This document shows positions 25,522 to 34,568 of a stretch of DNA of 64,000 nucleotides, in pieces; positions within the stretch are counted from its first letter, which is position 1; the number at the start of each line of letters is the position of its first letter. Under the pieces are notes generated by a model, which did no database searches, was not told the DNA's origin, and worked only from the letters and a program-made list of their open reading frames with translations. The translations under genes were made by a program, and so were the position numbers. The stretch comes from Scatosoma sp048465415 (GTDB lineage: Bacteria; Bacillota; Clostridia; Christensenellales; Borkfalkiaceae), in contig DBFWLO010000021.1 in assembly GCA_048465415.1 (NCBI GenBank), forward strand, positions 72,114 to 136,113, written 5' to 3'.

Positions 25522-27801
25522 TTATTTCAATTCCAGCAATCCGAAGACGCCGGGATTCATCCAGCCGCTGTTGGAAGTGTCCGCCCATGTCAGATAGCCG
25601 CCGCGGACCGCCGCGCCCGACGGATCGTCGTTGATCAGGCAGTCGAAACCGATGATGGCCCCCGAAACCGGACTTATGGCCGTGAATTTTATTTTCGCTT
25701 CGATCACGTATCCTTCTCCGAGCTTTTTGGTAACCGCCCATTCGATATTATCCGCGGTTACATAGGCGCTTTTGCTATTATGCGTAAGCGTTCCGTTGAT
25801 TCCCAGACGGAACTGACCGTCGTCGGGCTCGTAAGAAGTAGCCTTTGCGTTATCCTGATCGACAAATATTTCTATCGAGTCGGAATTATGCTCGCTGTCT
25901 CTTACAGACAATACTTTGTCGGAAACCGTCGCGAGAACGTAGAGAGCTTCCTCGTCCCACATGACTTTGAACGTGCCGGTGGCCAAAGGCCTGTCTGTCT
26001 TATGTTCGGGCGTAAGAATCAACGCGTCTTTCCAGGCCGCTTCCTCGCTGCCGTCGATCGTCACCGCACCCGTTCTTTTCGGGGCCGAAGCGAACGAGCT
26101 GACTTTTTTTGGAGAAATGGCTCCGAAGCCTTTGGGATACGTCTGCTGGCGGAAGGTTTCGTCGTGCCAATACCCGCCTTTCTTTCCGTCGCAGGCCACG
26201 ATATCAAAGCCGATTTTCGGCGTTACCATTTCGTCCACGTAACCGACGTCGCAGGTAATCACACCGAAATAGCCGCTGCCGTCCGCACGCTCCTTCAAAG
26301 AAGATCTTTTAGCGGTAAACGTCATCGTCGAGTCGCCGTAGGTTTCTTCCCTCGAAAAATCCATATCGAAATACAAACGGATTTCGTCGACCGATTGCTG
26401 TGTGGGATCGTCGATATCCACATAGACGTAAACGTCCGCTTCGTCCCACAAGACATTGAACTTGCCGCCCACGTCGCCCTTTAACGACGTAAAGTTCTGA
26501 TATTTCCACTCCTTATTGTCCGTTGTCGGCAACTCCGCGTAGTAGGCGCTGATCACGTCCGGTTCGAGTTCCGCTCTCGCAGGATCGACCAAGATCCAAA
26601 AAGCGGGTTTCGGCTGTTTATCCTTGTCGAACAGTAAGGGATAATCGGAGCCGGGCCCGTCGAAACAAATCCAGGACTTATCGTCCGTCGTGCCCCAGAA
26701 ATTAACCGCTTTGACTGCTTTACAGTCGTCGAAAATATCGAACATTTGGAGATATTCCTTCGCCTGTAAAGAATACAATTCGTTTAATGGTTTACTCAGC
26801 AGTCCTTTCATGTTCATATCCAATTCGGAAATGACCAGCGTTTTTCCTTTATTTTCAAAAGTTTTTAAGGTGTCTTTCAATCCCTGTTTGTCAAAGCCGT
26901 ACGTGACATGCATCTGAAATCCGATGTTGTCCAGCTTACAGTTTTCTTTGATCAGAGTATCTACGATAATTTCTATCGCTCTGTCCTTTTTCGGGTCTAT
27001 TTCGCTGTCGTAATCGTTGTATGTAAAAGTGATCTTATCCTTTACGCTGTATTTTTCCGCCGCGGCTTCCGCAATTTTGAAGATTTCGACGATATAATTA
27101 TCGCCCATTATTTTACGGAACCAATCCTGTTCGGGATCGCGGAGCGATTCTGCAAGCGTTGTAGGCATCGGCGCTTGGCTGTCGCCTTTTACAAATTCTC
27201 TCGCCACTTCGTTGACGACGTCCCAATCGGTGAGCACGTCGGCATAGTTTTCCTCGCCCGTTCCGCCGTATAACTGGGAAAACAAATCGTCTATATAATC
27301 GGTCATGCGCTTTTTCAGGACCTCGGAAGTGACAAAATTTCCGTCGTCGTCTTTGAAAAACCAGGGAATATATTCTTCCAACCCCATCTGATACCATGCC
27401 AGCGCATGTCCCCGGACGGTCATTCCTTTTTTTCTGGCGTTTTTTAGCTGAGTCTTTATGGAGGTGAGATCCAACGGGCTTTTTTCCGAATATTTTCCCG
27501 TGGACGAACGAAGGAGACTTTGGGTTTTAAGGCTGTTTTCCAGCACCAGAAAGTCGACGTTATAATCGGTAACGGGATCGACCGTGCTCGGAATGGTGAC
27601 TACCGTCATCCCCGTTTCAAAGTCGTCTCCAAAGCGAATCTTCATCGATTCCTTCAGATAGCTCTGCCCGTCGTAGGGGTTATTGGCAGGGTTATACACG
27701 GGCGGGACGAATCCCTCCTCGGTTTTATCTTTGCCGCAGGCGACAAAAAAGGTCAAAGACAAAAGTGCCGCAAAGATAATCGCAAAAAATCTTTTTTTCA
27801 T
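25522..27801 (-). CDS. Cell-surface GH10 endo-beta-1,4-xylanase with CBM9-like modules
   Basis: 759 residues from ATG 27801; GGAGG lies 5 nt before it, inside a short upstream in-frame extension. Lipobox FFVAC (Cys 22) anchors it outside the membrane. The GH10 barrel (~45-410) shows HALAWYQ (132-137), acid/base E198 in DWDVVNE and nucleophile E326 in VISELDMN, plus NFWGTTDDKSW. Two CBM9-like domains follow (GGKFNVLWDEADVYVYVDIDDPT and GTFKVMWDEEALYVLATVSDK, with NSDSIEIFVDQDN). It should cut xylan backbones at the cell surface, feeding the ABC importer encoded in the same operon. 165 nt after GH1, with an inverted repeat in the gap. Confidence 0.93.
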   Translation of the reverse strand: MKKRFFAIIFAALLSLTFFVACGKDKTEEGFVPPVYNPANNPYDGQSYLKESMKIRFGDDFETGMTVVTIPSTVDPVTDYNVDFLVLENSLKTQSLLRSSTGKYSEKSPLDLTSIKTQLKNARKKGMTVRGHALAWYQMGLEEYIPWFFKDDDGNFVTSEVLKKRMTDYIDDLFSQLYGGTGEENYADVLTDWDVVNEVAREFVKGDSQAPMPTTLAESLRDPEQDWFRKIMGDNYIVEIFKIAEAAAEKYSVKDKITFTYNDYDSEIDPKKDRAIEIIVDTLIKENCKLDNIGFQMHVTYGFDKQGLKDTLKTFENKGKTLVISELDMNMKGLLSKPLNELYSLQAKEYLQMFDIFDDCKAVKAVNFWGTTDDKSWICFDGPGSDYPLLFDKDKQPKPAFWILVDPARAELEPDVISAYYAELPTTDNKEWKYQNFTSLKGDVGGKFNVLWDEADVYVYVDIDDPTQQSVDEIRLYFDMDFSREETYGDSTMTFTAKRSSLKERADGSGYFGVITCDVGYVDEMVTPKIGFDIVACDGKKGGYWHDETFRQQTYPKGFGAISPKKVSSFASAPKRTGAVTIDGSEEAAWKDALILTPEHKTDRPLATGTFKVMWDEEALYVLATVSDKVLSVRDSEHNSDSIEIFVDQDNAKATSYEPDDGQFRLGINGTLTHNSKSAYVTADNIEWAVTKKLGEGYVIEAKIKFTAISPVSGAIIGFDCLINDDPSGAAVRGGYLTWADTSNSGWMNPGVFGLLELK

Positions 27802-27867
27802 TGTTTCCTCCATTTTTCCTATTTATAGCCCTTCGCAATTCCCGACCGACGGCAGCCTTTAAGTCTT

Positions 27868-27896
27868 TTTCTGTTTTGCATGCTGCAAAACAGAAA
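27868..27896. other. 13-bp inverted repeat between GH1 and GH10
   Basis: 27868-27880 pairs perfectly with 27884-27896 around a 3-nt loop. It is flanked by A/T runs but has no clean terminator tail on the minus strand. It may be an attenuating hairpin or processing site within the operon. Confidence 0.5.
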
Positions 27897-27966
27897 GGTA
27901 CCTTTCTTAAAATTTTCCACCTCATCTGAAAAAAACCGTCTATCGTTTATTGCGCCGAAGCTTATT

Positions 27967-29316
27967 TTATAAATTATCGCCGTTGCTTTCGACCACTTCC
28001 CGATACCACAACGCGGAATCTTTGACGATCCTTTTCCCCGTTTCATAGTCCACATAAACGATCCCGAAACGCTGGTTATAGCCTTCTGCCCATTCAAAGT
28101 TATCGAGCAGCGACCAAAGGAAATACCCCCTTGCGTCCACTCCGTCCTGCGCGGCTCTCTTATATTCCGACAGATAGCGATGCAAGAAATCGATGCGGTT
28201 GTAGTCGTGTACTTTTCCGTCCAAAGAAACGACATCGTGCGCCGACATGCCGTTTTCCGAAATATAGAACGGCTTTTTATAGCGTTCATAAATAAATGTA
28301 GGCGCATAGTAGAGAGACTGCGGCGTGATCGGCCATCCCGAAGCCGTTTTTTCCCAGCCCGTTTTTCTGTCTGCAAAGGCCCAGCCGCTTTTGCCGTCCG
28401 ATTTTACCGGCCTTCCGTTATATACGTTTTGACAATGAAAATCGACGGGCCGCGAGATCGTCTCGAAATCGCCGGAACCTATTTTCAGATACTTTCCGTA
28501 CCGTTCGAGCGCGCCTTGCGGATACGCGCCGAAATACACGGGATCGCAATATGAAGAGAGATTGAACATAGGACAAGCATCCGTATCGAGCGAGAAAAAC
28601 GCCCGCCTTGCCGCTTCGACGTCTTCTTCGCTATCGGAAACGGGATAGTGTGCGGGACAGGTAGGCGCAAAACCGACCTCCGCGTCCGATAAATCGCGTA
28701 TAACTTTCACCGCTTCTCCGTGGGCAAGCAAGATATTATGTACCGCAATCATCTGTTCCGCTTCCGGAAGTCGTATTCCCGGAGCATGCGCTCCCGTCCC
28801 CATCCCGAAGGCGACCACGCACTGAGGCTCGTTGAACGTAATAAAGTGTTTTACTTTCGGCAGGGCTTTGACTACCGCCGCGGTATACTCGGTAAACCAC
28901 TTCGGACTCTCGGGATTCAGCCATCCCCCTTTCAAATACAAAGAATACGGCAAATCCCAATGATATAGCGTAACATAGGGTTGTATGCCGTTTTCCAGCA
29001 AGGCGTCCGTCAGTCTGCGATAGTAATCCAATCCCTTTTCGTTGATTTTTCCTGTTCCTTCGGGAAAAATTCGCGGCCAGCCGATCGAAAATCGATAGGC
29101 TTTATGTCCCAGCTGTTTTATAAGCCGCACGTCGTCTCGATATTTATGGTACTGATCGCAGGCGACGCTGCCGGTGTTGTTTTCAAAACAGCGGTTTAAT
29201 CCCGTGAATACGTCCCAAATGGAAAGTCCCTTTCCGTCCTCAAACGCCGCGCCCTCCACCTGATAGGACGCGGTGGCGCTTCCCCAGACGAAATCTTTTT
29301 CGAATCCTTTTTTCAT
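27967..29316 (-). CDS. GH1 beta-glycosidase
   Basis: 449 residues from ATG 29316 (AAAGGAG upstream; the frame is open 20 codons further, which would overlap the permease). N-terminal DFVWGSATASYQVEGA, acid/base E163 in TFNEPQC, nucleophile E354 in YISENGMS, and the C-terminal WSLLDNFEWAEGYNQRFGIVYVDY. Complete GH1 of normal length, cytoplasmic. It hydrolyses beta-linked disaccharides and short oligosaccharides; glucose, galactose or xylose specificity cannot be told. It lies in the operon between the importer and the GH10 gene. Confidence 0.95.
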   Translation of the reverse strand: MKKGFEKDFVWGSATASYQVEGAAFEDGKGLSIWDVFTGLNRCFENNTGSVACDQYHKYRDDVRLIKQLGHKAYRFSIGWPRIFPEGTGKINEKGLDYYRRLTDALLENGIQPYVTLYHWDLPYSLYLKGGWLNPESPKWFTEYTAAVVKALPKVKHFITFNEPQCVVAFGMGTGAHAPGIRLPEAEQMIAVHNILLAHGEAVKVIRDLSDAEVGFAPTCPAHYPVSDSEEDVEAARRAFFSLDTDACPMFNLSSYCDPVYFGAYPQGALERYGKYLKIGSGDFETISRPVDFHCQNVYNGRPVKSDGKSGWAFADRKTGWEKTASGWPITPQSLYYAPTFIYERYKKPFYISENGMSAHDVVSLDGKVHDYNRIDFLHRYLSEYKRAAQDGVDARGYFLWSLLDNFEWAEGYNQRFGIVYVDYETGKRIVKDSALWYREVVESNGDNL

Positions 29317-29333
29317 AAGATCTATTTTCTCCT

Positions 29334-30251
29334 TTAACCTTTTACGCTGCCGATCGTCAATCCCGCTACGATCCATTTGGAAAAGACGACAAAGACAAGA
29401 ATGATGGGAACGACGGACAATAACAAGCCCGTATAAACGACTGCCTGATCGCTGGCGCCCCCGTCTGCAATTTGTAATGTTTGAACCATCATGGGCATGG
29501 TATAAAGTTCCGGACTGGTAATCAACAGCATGGGCATGAGGAAGTTATTCCAGGAGCCGATGAAATTGATGATAAACATCGTAGCCACACAGGGCAGCAT
29601 CAGCGGCAGCATGATCTTGTTAAAGATTAGAAACTCTTTCGCGCCGTCGATCCGTCCGGCTTCCACCAACGCTTTTTCAAAAGTGGAATCCAAGTATTGC
29701 TTCATAAAGAACACGCAGCCGGCATTGGCTATGGAAGGAAGAATCAGCGGTACGTAACTATCCAAAAAGATATAAGTGTCGTCTCCGAAAATCGATTGTA
29801 TCCAGCCGTTCAAGGTAATCATGTAATCGTAAAAGCCGACCAACGACAGCTGCGCGGGCAGCATGATCGTCAAAAGAATGATTTTATAAATCGCATTTCT
29901 GCCTTTGAACCGATACGCCGTCAAGCCGTAAGCGGTCAGCGCCGAGAAATATACGGCGAGAAGGGGAGAAAGCACGGCCAAAATCAGGCTGTTTCTGTAC
30001 CCGATCAGAATGTTGAAATTACCGCTTTTAGCGTTGAGATACTGTATGTTACGAAATAGTTCCTTGCCGGGAACGAGCGTGAATCCCGTTCGGATCTGCG
30101 CGTCCGTTCGCGTAGCGTTAATCAACAGAATGTATACGGGCAAAAGCACGAAGGCCGTAAAGAGGATCACCGCCGCGTAGATGAAAATTTTTGATACGGA
30201 GATCTTTTTCCGACGAGGCGCGCCGCCGTTTGCGGATGTCAAAGTGCTCAT
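29334..30251 (-). CDS. CUT1 sugar ABC transporter permease, MalG type
   Basis: 305 residues, six membrane spans. The EAA loop reads EAGRIDGAKEFLIFNKIMLPLMLP, and the C-terminus WIVAGLTIGSVKG is typical of the second permease of family-1 carbohydrate importers. It overlaps the partner permease by 4 nt (ATGA). No ATPase gene is present in this operon; CUT1 systems of Firmicutes often share one MsmX-like ATPase encoded elsewhere. Confidence 0.93.
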   Translation of the reverse strand: MSTLTSANGGAPRRKKISVSKIFIYAAVILFTAFVLLPVYILLINATRTDAQIRTGFTLVPGKELFRNIQYLNAKSGNFNILIGYRNSLILAVLSPLLAVYFSALTAYGLTAYRFKGRNAIYKIILLTIMLPAQLSLVGFYDYMITLNGWIQSIFGDDTYIFLDSYVPLILPSIANAGCVFFMKQYLDSTFEKALVEAGRIDGAKEFLIFNKIMLPLMLPCVATMFIINFIGSWNNFLMPMLLITSPELYTMPMMVQTLQIADGGASDQAVVYTGLLLSVVPIILVFVVFSKWIVAGLTIGSVKG

Positions 30252-31159
30252 ATCGCTTCTTCCCCCTTCTTACTGTTTTTCAGGAAGATCAACATGCTTA
30301 AAACGGCGATGATGACGAATTGGCAGATCGCCAGCGTGGACGCATAGGAATAATCCATTGCCGTCCCGAAGCCGAAATTATAAAGCATAACGGTGATCGT
30401 CGTCAAAACCTTGTCGGGCGTTTTATCGACCATAAGGAAGGGAATATCGAATATTTGCAGTCCTCCTATGATCGAATTGATGGCGATGTATACCACCATC
30501 GAACGCATCAAAGGAAGCGTGATATAGAAAAAGGTACGGAACCGGGACGCCCCGTCGATTTCGGCGGCTTCGTAATAAGACGAATCTATGCCGCAGAATC
30601 CCGCGATAATCAAAATCAGATTATTTCCGAAATACATCCAGAAAAGAATAAACGTAGTGACCGCCCGCATCCAGCCCGCGCTTCTCGGAAAATCGACGGG
30701 GCCGCCTCCGAATATTTGAAGAATCTGATTGGCGACGGAAAACTTTCCCGTAGAAAAAATCGTCGAAAACAAAATCGCGACGGCCGCCGGCATAAGCAGC
30801 CCCGGAAGATATAAAGCCGTACGGAAGAAGGATACGCCTTTAAACTTTAATCTCAGATCCGTAAATACGATGGCAAGAAGAAAGGAGACGACAATATTCG
30901 GAATAAAAGACAATATCCAAAGCACGACGGTGTTCCACAAACTTTTATAAAAATTGATATTCGACAAAACGTTTATGTAGTTCTTAATCCCCACCAAATT
31001 GATTTCCGAGGAAAAACCCGTCATATCCGTAAAGCTCATATAAAAAGTATATAGAATTGGGACAAGACCGAATATCAGGAAAATAACGCAGTACGGAAGG
31101 ATAAAATATACTCCGTATCTGTCAAAATTTATTTTCCCCTTTCTTTTTTCTTTATTCAT
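30248..31159 (-). CDS. CUT1 sugar ABC transporter permease, MalF/UgpA type
   Basis: 303 residues, six spans: YFILPYCVIFLIFGLVPILYTFYMSFTD at the N-terminus, EAA loop EAAEIDGASRFRTFFYITLPLMRS. First permease of the importer, 28 nt after the binding protein gene. The partner permease is encoded next. Confidence 0.93.
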   Translation of the reverse strand: MNKEKRKGKINFDRYGVYFILPYCVIFLIFGLVPILYTFYMSFTDMTGFSSEINLVGIKNYINVLSNINFYKSLWNTVVLWILSFIPNIVVSFLLAIVFTDLRLKFKGVSFFRTALYLPGLLMPAAVAILFSTIFSTGKFSVANQILQIFGGGPVDFPRSAGWMRAVTTFILFWMYFGNNLILIIAGFCGIDSSYYEAAEIDGASRFRTFFYITLPLMRSMVVYIAINSIIGGLQIFDIPFLMVDKTPDKVLTTITVMLYNFGFGTAMDYSYASTLAICQFVIIAVLSMLIFLKNSKKGEEAI

Positions 31160-31187
31160 CAGACACCCCCGTTCCGACTATCGACGT

Positions 31188-32519
31188 TCAAGGCTTGATC
31201 GCCTGAATGTTGTCCGTTACTTTTTTGGTGAAAAATTCCCTTGCCTGAACCGCGGTCATCGAAGGATTCATAATATATTGATTCGCCGTATCATAAAGAT
31301 AATTAACTATATCCGCATCATATTGCGTGATAATGGATAAATCCACCTCATCCAATTTAGACTCGAACAATTCGTAAATATTGACGCCGAGATTTGCGTC
31401 CGTCTTGGTCGGATCTTTGGCGAATTCGGACACTATCTTTTTGGAAGCGACGATGTCGCCCGTCTGCGTCGCCCATTCGCGGTAAAACTGTTCGTCCGAC
31501 GCAATAAATTTCATAAAGGAGGCGGCGAGTTGTTTGTTTTTCGCCTTTGCGTTCATCACCGTATACGTGCCGCCCGAACAGTTGGAAACCATTCCTTCCA
31601 CTACGCCGAATTTATCCATATAATCTTCGTATTCGTCCTTTGCCTGGGCTTTCAGCTTATATTCTTTAAAAAACGTGCCCTGATAATACGAAAAGACTTC
31701 TACGCCGGGAAGTCCGTCGACAATGGAAGCGTCATAATTGGTGGAACCGCCTTCCAATTCGGCGTCGACTTTGGGTTCGGTGCGGTAAAAACGAATTTCA
31801 TTCATCAACTCGTCAAAGCCGTCCGCGATCTGAAAACGGTTATCTTCCGTCAGCCAACCCTTTTCACGCGAGTCCACGTAACTGTTTACCAGCGTATCTA
31901 TGCTCGGGAACAAAAAACATTTTCCACCGGAAGCGGCGCGCAGTTCGGCGGCGGTTTCCCGCCATGCGGAATAACTGTTCATTTTCGTCTGTATCGCCGC
32001 GGGATCGGAAGTCCCCAGATATTTTTCCGCCAGATCTTTACGATAAAAAATCCCGTTGACCGAGCACTGATAGGAAATTCCTTTCAGTTTCCCTTTCTTA
32101 TCCCGCCCGAAATCCTGTATTCCTTTGGGCATTTCGAGTTCGTTTAAAGAATCGTTCAAAAAGGAAACGTCGGCGAGCCAGTCAGAATTGAAATAAGCGG
32201 TCGCAAAACTGGTGGACAATCCCATAATATCGGGAGCGGCCGGCGAGCCGCTTTTCAACAGAGGCATCAGTTTTTGAGATAAGGTGTTGAAATCCCATTT
32301 CGTGTATTCGATGGTTACGTCGGGATATTTATCCGTAAATTTTTTTCCCACCTTTTCAAGTTCGTCGGTAAAGGACCACACTTTCAGCGTGCCGCTCGGC
32401 GTATATCCGTCTAAAATGGAGCCGTCTATGACGACGCTGCCCGTTTCCCCTTTTTTGCACCCCGTGGCTATGCCGACCGTCAAGAAGCAAGCCAATGTCA
32501 CGCTCAACCATTTTTTCAT
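31188..32519 (-). CDS. Extracellular sugar-binding lipoprotein of the first importer
   Basis: 443 residues. Lipobox VGIATGC (Cys 21). Family-1 solute-binding protein: LKVWSFTDELEKVGKKFTDKYPDVTIEYTKW at the N-terminus, MGLSTSFATAYFNSDWLAD, and GMVSNCSGGTYTVMNAKAKNKQLAASFMKFIAS near the C-terminus. It captures oligosaccharides, here probably xylo- or arabinoxylo-oligomers given the neighbouring GH10 and GH43, and delivers them to the two permeases. RBS GGGAGG. Confidence 0.92.
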   Translation of the reverse strand: MKKWLSVTLACFLTVGIATGCKKGETGSVVIDGSILDGYTPSGTLKVWSFTDELEKVGKKFTDKYPDVTIEYTKWDFNTLSQKLMPLLKSGSPAAPDIMGLSTSFATAYFNSDWLADVSFLNDSLNELEMPKGIQDFGRDKKGKLKGISYQCSVNGIFYRKDLAEKYLGTSDPAAIQTKMNSYSAWRETAAELRAASGGKCFLFPSIDTLVNSYVDSREKGWLTEDNRFQIADGFDELMNEIRFYRTEPKVDAELEGGSTNYDASIVDGLPGVEVFSYYQGTFFKEYKLKAQAKDEYEDYMDKFGVVEGMVSNCSGGTYTVMNAKAKNKQLAASFMKFIASDEQFYREWATQTGDIVASKKIVSEFAKDPTKTDANLGVNIYELFESKLDEVDLSIITQYDADIVNYLYDTANQYIMNPSMTAVQAREFFTKKVTDNIQAIKP

Positions 32520-32539
32520 TTCGTTTTCCCTCCCGTTTT

Positions 32540-33562
32540 TTATAATACGATCGTTTTTCCCGTCCTCGAAGATTCGAAACAGGCGTATACCGCTTCCAGT
32601 ACTTCCAACGCTTCCTCCGCGTCGATCGGCGACGGCGTATTATTTTTTATCGTATCGACAAAATGATTTACGATCTGGCTGTTTCCCCAGATTGTCGGCG
32701 GATTGAAAGTGACTGTATCCCCGTTGGAATACTCGATGACGCAAGGATTTTTCTTTAAGGACTGATACATTTTGATCACGCCTTTTTCGCAGTATAAAAC
32801 CGTACTGTTATCCATTCCGTCCCCGTAGTACGTCCAACCCGCCGATATAGTACCGATAATTCCGCTCGGAGTTTTCGCCAGAATCACGGCGCTGTCTTCC
32901 AGTTCGATCGGACGGCCGTCCGCGTCTTTTTTATCCAACGTACCGATAAAAGCGCAGATTTCCGAAAATTTTTCTCCTAAAATGTAGCGCAGGAAATCTA
33001 TTTTATGAATCCCGATATCCCCCATCGCACCCATTCCCGCTTTCTCTTTTTTGAAAAACCAGGTGTTCTTGCCGGGATCTACGCTCCAATTTTCGGGGCC
33101 GCCGGTAATGAAATTGCTTTGAAAGCGCAATATTTTCCCCAGCTTCCCGCTGTCCAACGCTTCTTTGGCGAATGTATGTACGACGTCGAAACGTTGATTT
33201 TGCCCGATCATCAGCTTTCGCCCCGTTTCCTTTTGACATGCCGCTATTTTCCGTGCGTTTTCAAGCGAATCGGCGATCGGTTTTTCGCAGAGGACGTCCT
33301 TTCCTTTCTTCATCGCCGCGCAGGCAATTTCCGCATGTGTGGAGTTTGCCGTACAGACGACGACCGCGTCTATCGCCTGATCTTCCAACATCTCCGCATA
33401 ATTTTCATACTGCTTTACGCCGTATTCCACAGCCAGTTCTGTGCAACGTTCCCTATTGATATCCGTTAAGCCGTATAATTCCGCGTCCTTATTTTCCAAA
33501 AGTTCGGGAATATGGCGGCTCTGCGCGATTTTTCCGCAGCCGATAATTCCTATTTTAATCAT
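32540..33562 (-). CDS. Gfo/Idh/MocA-family NAD(P)-dependent oxidoreductase
   Basis: 340 residues from ATG 33562 (GGGAGG just upstream). Rossmann motif IGIIGCGKIAQSRHIPELLE, then AVVVCTANSTHAEIACAAMKKGKDVLCEKPIADS with the conserved EKP lysine. The middle has GDIGIHKIDFLRYILG (H-x-x-D, probable catalytic His). Acts on sugars, sugar acids or cyclitols in the cytoplasm. The start overlaps the end of the dehydrogenase gene by 8 nt, so the two enzymes are coupled and may perform successive oxidation steps on a sugar released by the operon's hydrolases. Substrate unknown. Confidence 0.9.
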   Translation of the reverse strand: MIKIGIIGCGKIAQSRHIPELLENKDAELYGLTDINRERCTELAVEYGVKQYENYAEMLEDQAIDAVVVCTANSTHAEIACAAMKKGKDVLCEKPIADSLENARKIAACQKETGRKLMIGQNQRFDVVHTFAKEALDSGKLGKILRFQSNFITGGPENWSVDPGKNTWFFKKEKAGMGAMGDIGIHKIDFLRYILGEKFSEICAFIGTLDKKDADGRPIELEDSAVILAKTPSGIIGTISAGWTYYGDGMDNSTVLYCEKGVIKMYQSLKKNPCVIEYSNGDTVTFNPPTIWGNSQIVNHFVDTIKNNTPSPIDAEEALEVLEAVYACFESSRTGKTIVL

Positions 33563-34526
33563 CTTCTTCCTCCCCGAAAAATACGCAGCCCTTGATATAA
33601 TCTTTGGGCTTATTCTGTAAGGTCTCAAAAGCCTCTTTGATGTCTTTCAGCTCAAAACGGTAATTAACAAGCTCCGCGGAGTCGAAAGCCCCGCTGTTGA
33701 TGAGGCTGACGGCTCTGCGCGTATCTTCCAATTCGTCTTCGCTGTAAGGCGGGTGCGTGCCGACGATCGTAAGACCTTTTGCGATCACTTCCCGAAAATC
33801 GAATTCTTTACACGTCCTTTCGTGGCTGCTCATCAGGCATACTCTTCCCTTTTTCGCCGCATAGCGGCAGCAATCGTTCAATACTTCGGGAATCCCCGTT
33901 CCCTCTATCACGACGTCGGACATGTTTCCATGCGTAATTTTTTCGATCTCTTCCCGCGCGTCTACGGTTTTGGGATTTATGCAATAAGTCGCGCCGTATT
34001 TTTTCGCAAGGGCAAGTTTCTTTTCGTCGAAATCCACGGCGATGATTCCCGCCAACTGGTTCCCTTTAAGCCCCTGAATACACCAAATGCCCATCGGTCC
34101 GCAGCCGACGACAGTCACCCAATCCCCCGCCTTTGCGTCCGCGCCCCGCAAAACGGTTACGACGCATTTTTGGGGTTCCGCCATCGCGTTGATCAGCGGG
34201 ATTTCCGGATCGATTAAAAAGCATTTATCGGCGTCGGAAACGATATAATCGGCGAATCCGGGAGTACTCGCATAAGGCAGCGCCGTCACTTTATCTCCCG
34301 CCTTGAAATTTTCCACGCCTTCGCCCACTTCCACGACGCGGCCGCACCATTCGTGCCCCACTCCCTGCGGATAGGTGCCGTACGTTCCTTTCCAATGGTT
34401 CAATTCCCAATTACAAAGCCCGCAGGCATACGTTTTAATGAGAATCTGACCTTTTTGGGGCGCAATGTCAAATTCCTTGACAACGATATCCTCCGGCTTT
34501 AACAGAACGGCTCTTTGAGACTTCAT
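33555..34526 (-). CDS. Zinc-dependent MDR-family dehydrogenase
   Basis: 323 residues from ATG 34526 (AAGGAG). Catalytic zinc ligands are visible: C in YACGLCNWE, H-E in GVGHEWCGRVVEVGEGV. The cofactor site is VVGCGPMGIWCIQGLK. The four-cysteine structural zinc lobe of classical alcohol dehydrogenases is absent; the sequence goes straight to YASTPGFADYIV. It resembles sorbitol/threonine-type dehydrogenases, so a polyol or sugar is the likely substrate. Coupled to the Gfo/Idh/MocA gene downstream, 42 nt after GH43. Confidence 0.88.
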   Translation of the reverse strand: MKSQRAVLLKPEDIVVKEFDIAPQKGQILIKTYACGLCNWELNHWKGTYGTYPQGVGHEWCGRVVEVGEGVENFKAGDKVTALPYASTPGFADYIVSDADKCFLIDPEIPLINAMAEPQKCVVTVLRGADAKAGDWVTVVGCGPMGIWCIQGLKGNQLAGIIAVDFDEKKLALAKKYGATYCINPKTVDAREEIEKITHGNMSDVVIEGTGIPEVLNDCCRYAAKKGRVCLMSSHERTCKEFDFREVIAKGLTIVGTHPPYSEDELEDTRRAVSLINSGAFDSAELVNYRFELKDIKEAFETLQNKPKDYIKGCVFFGEEEDD

Positions 34527-34568
34527 GATATTTTTCTCCTTATTCAAATAAATTTGCGAATACCGCAT

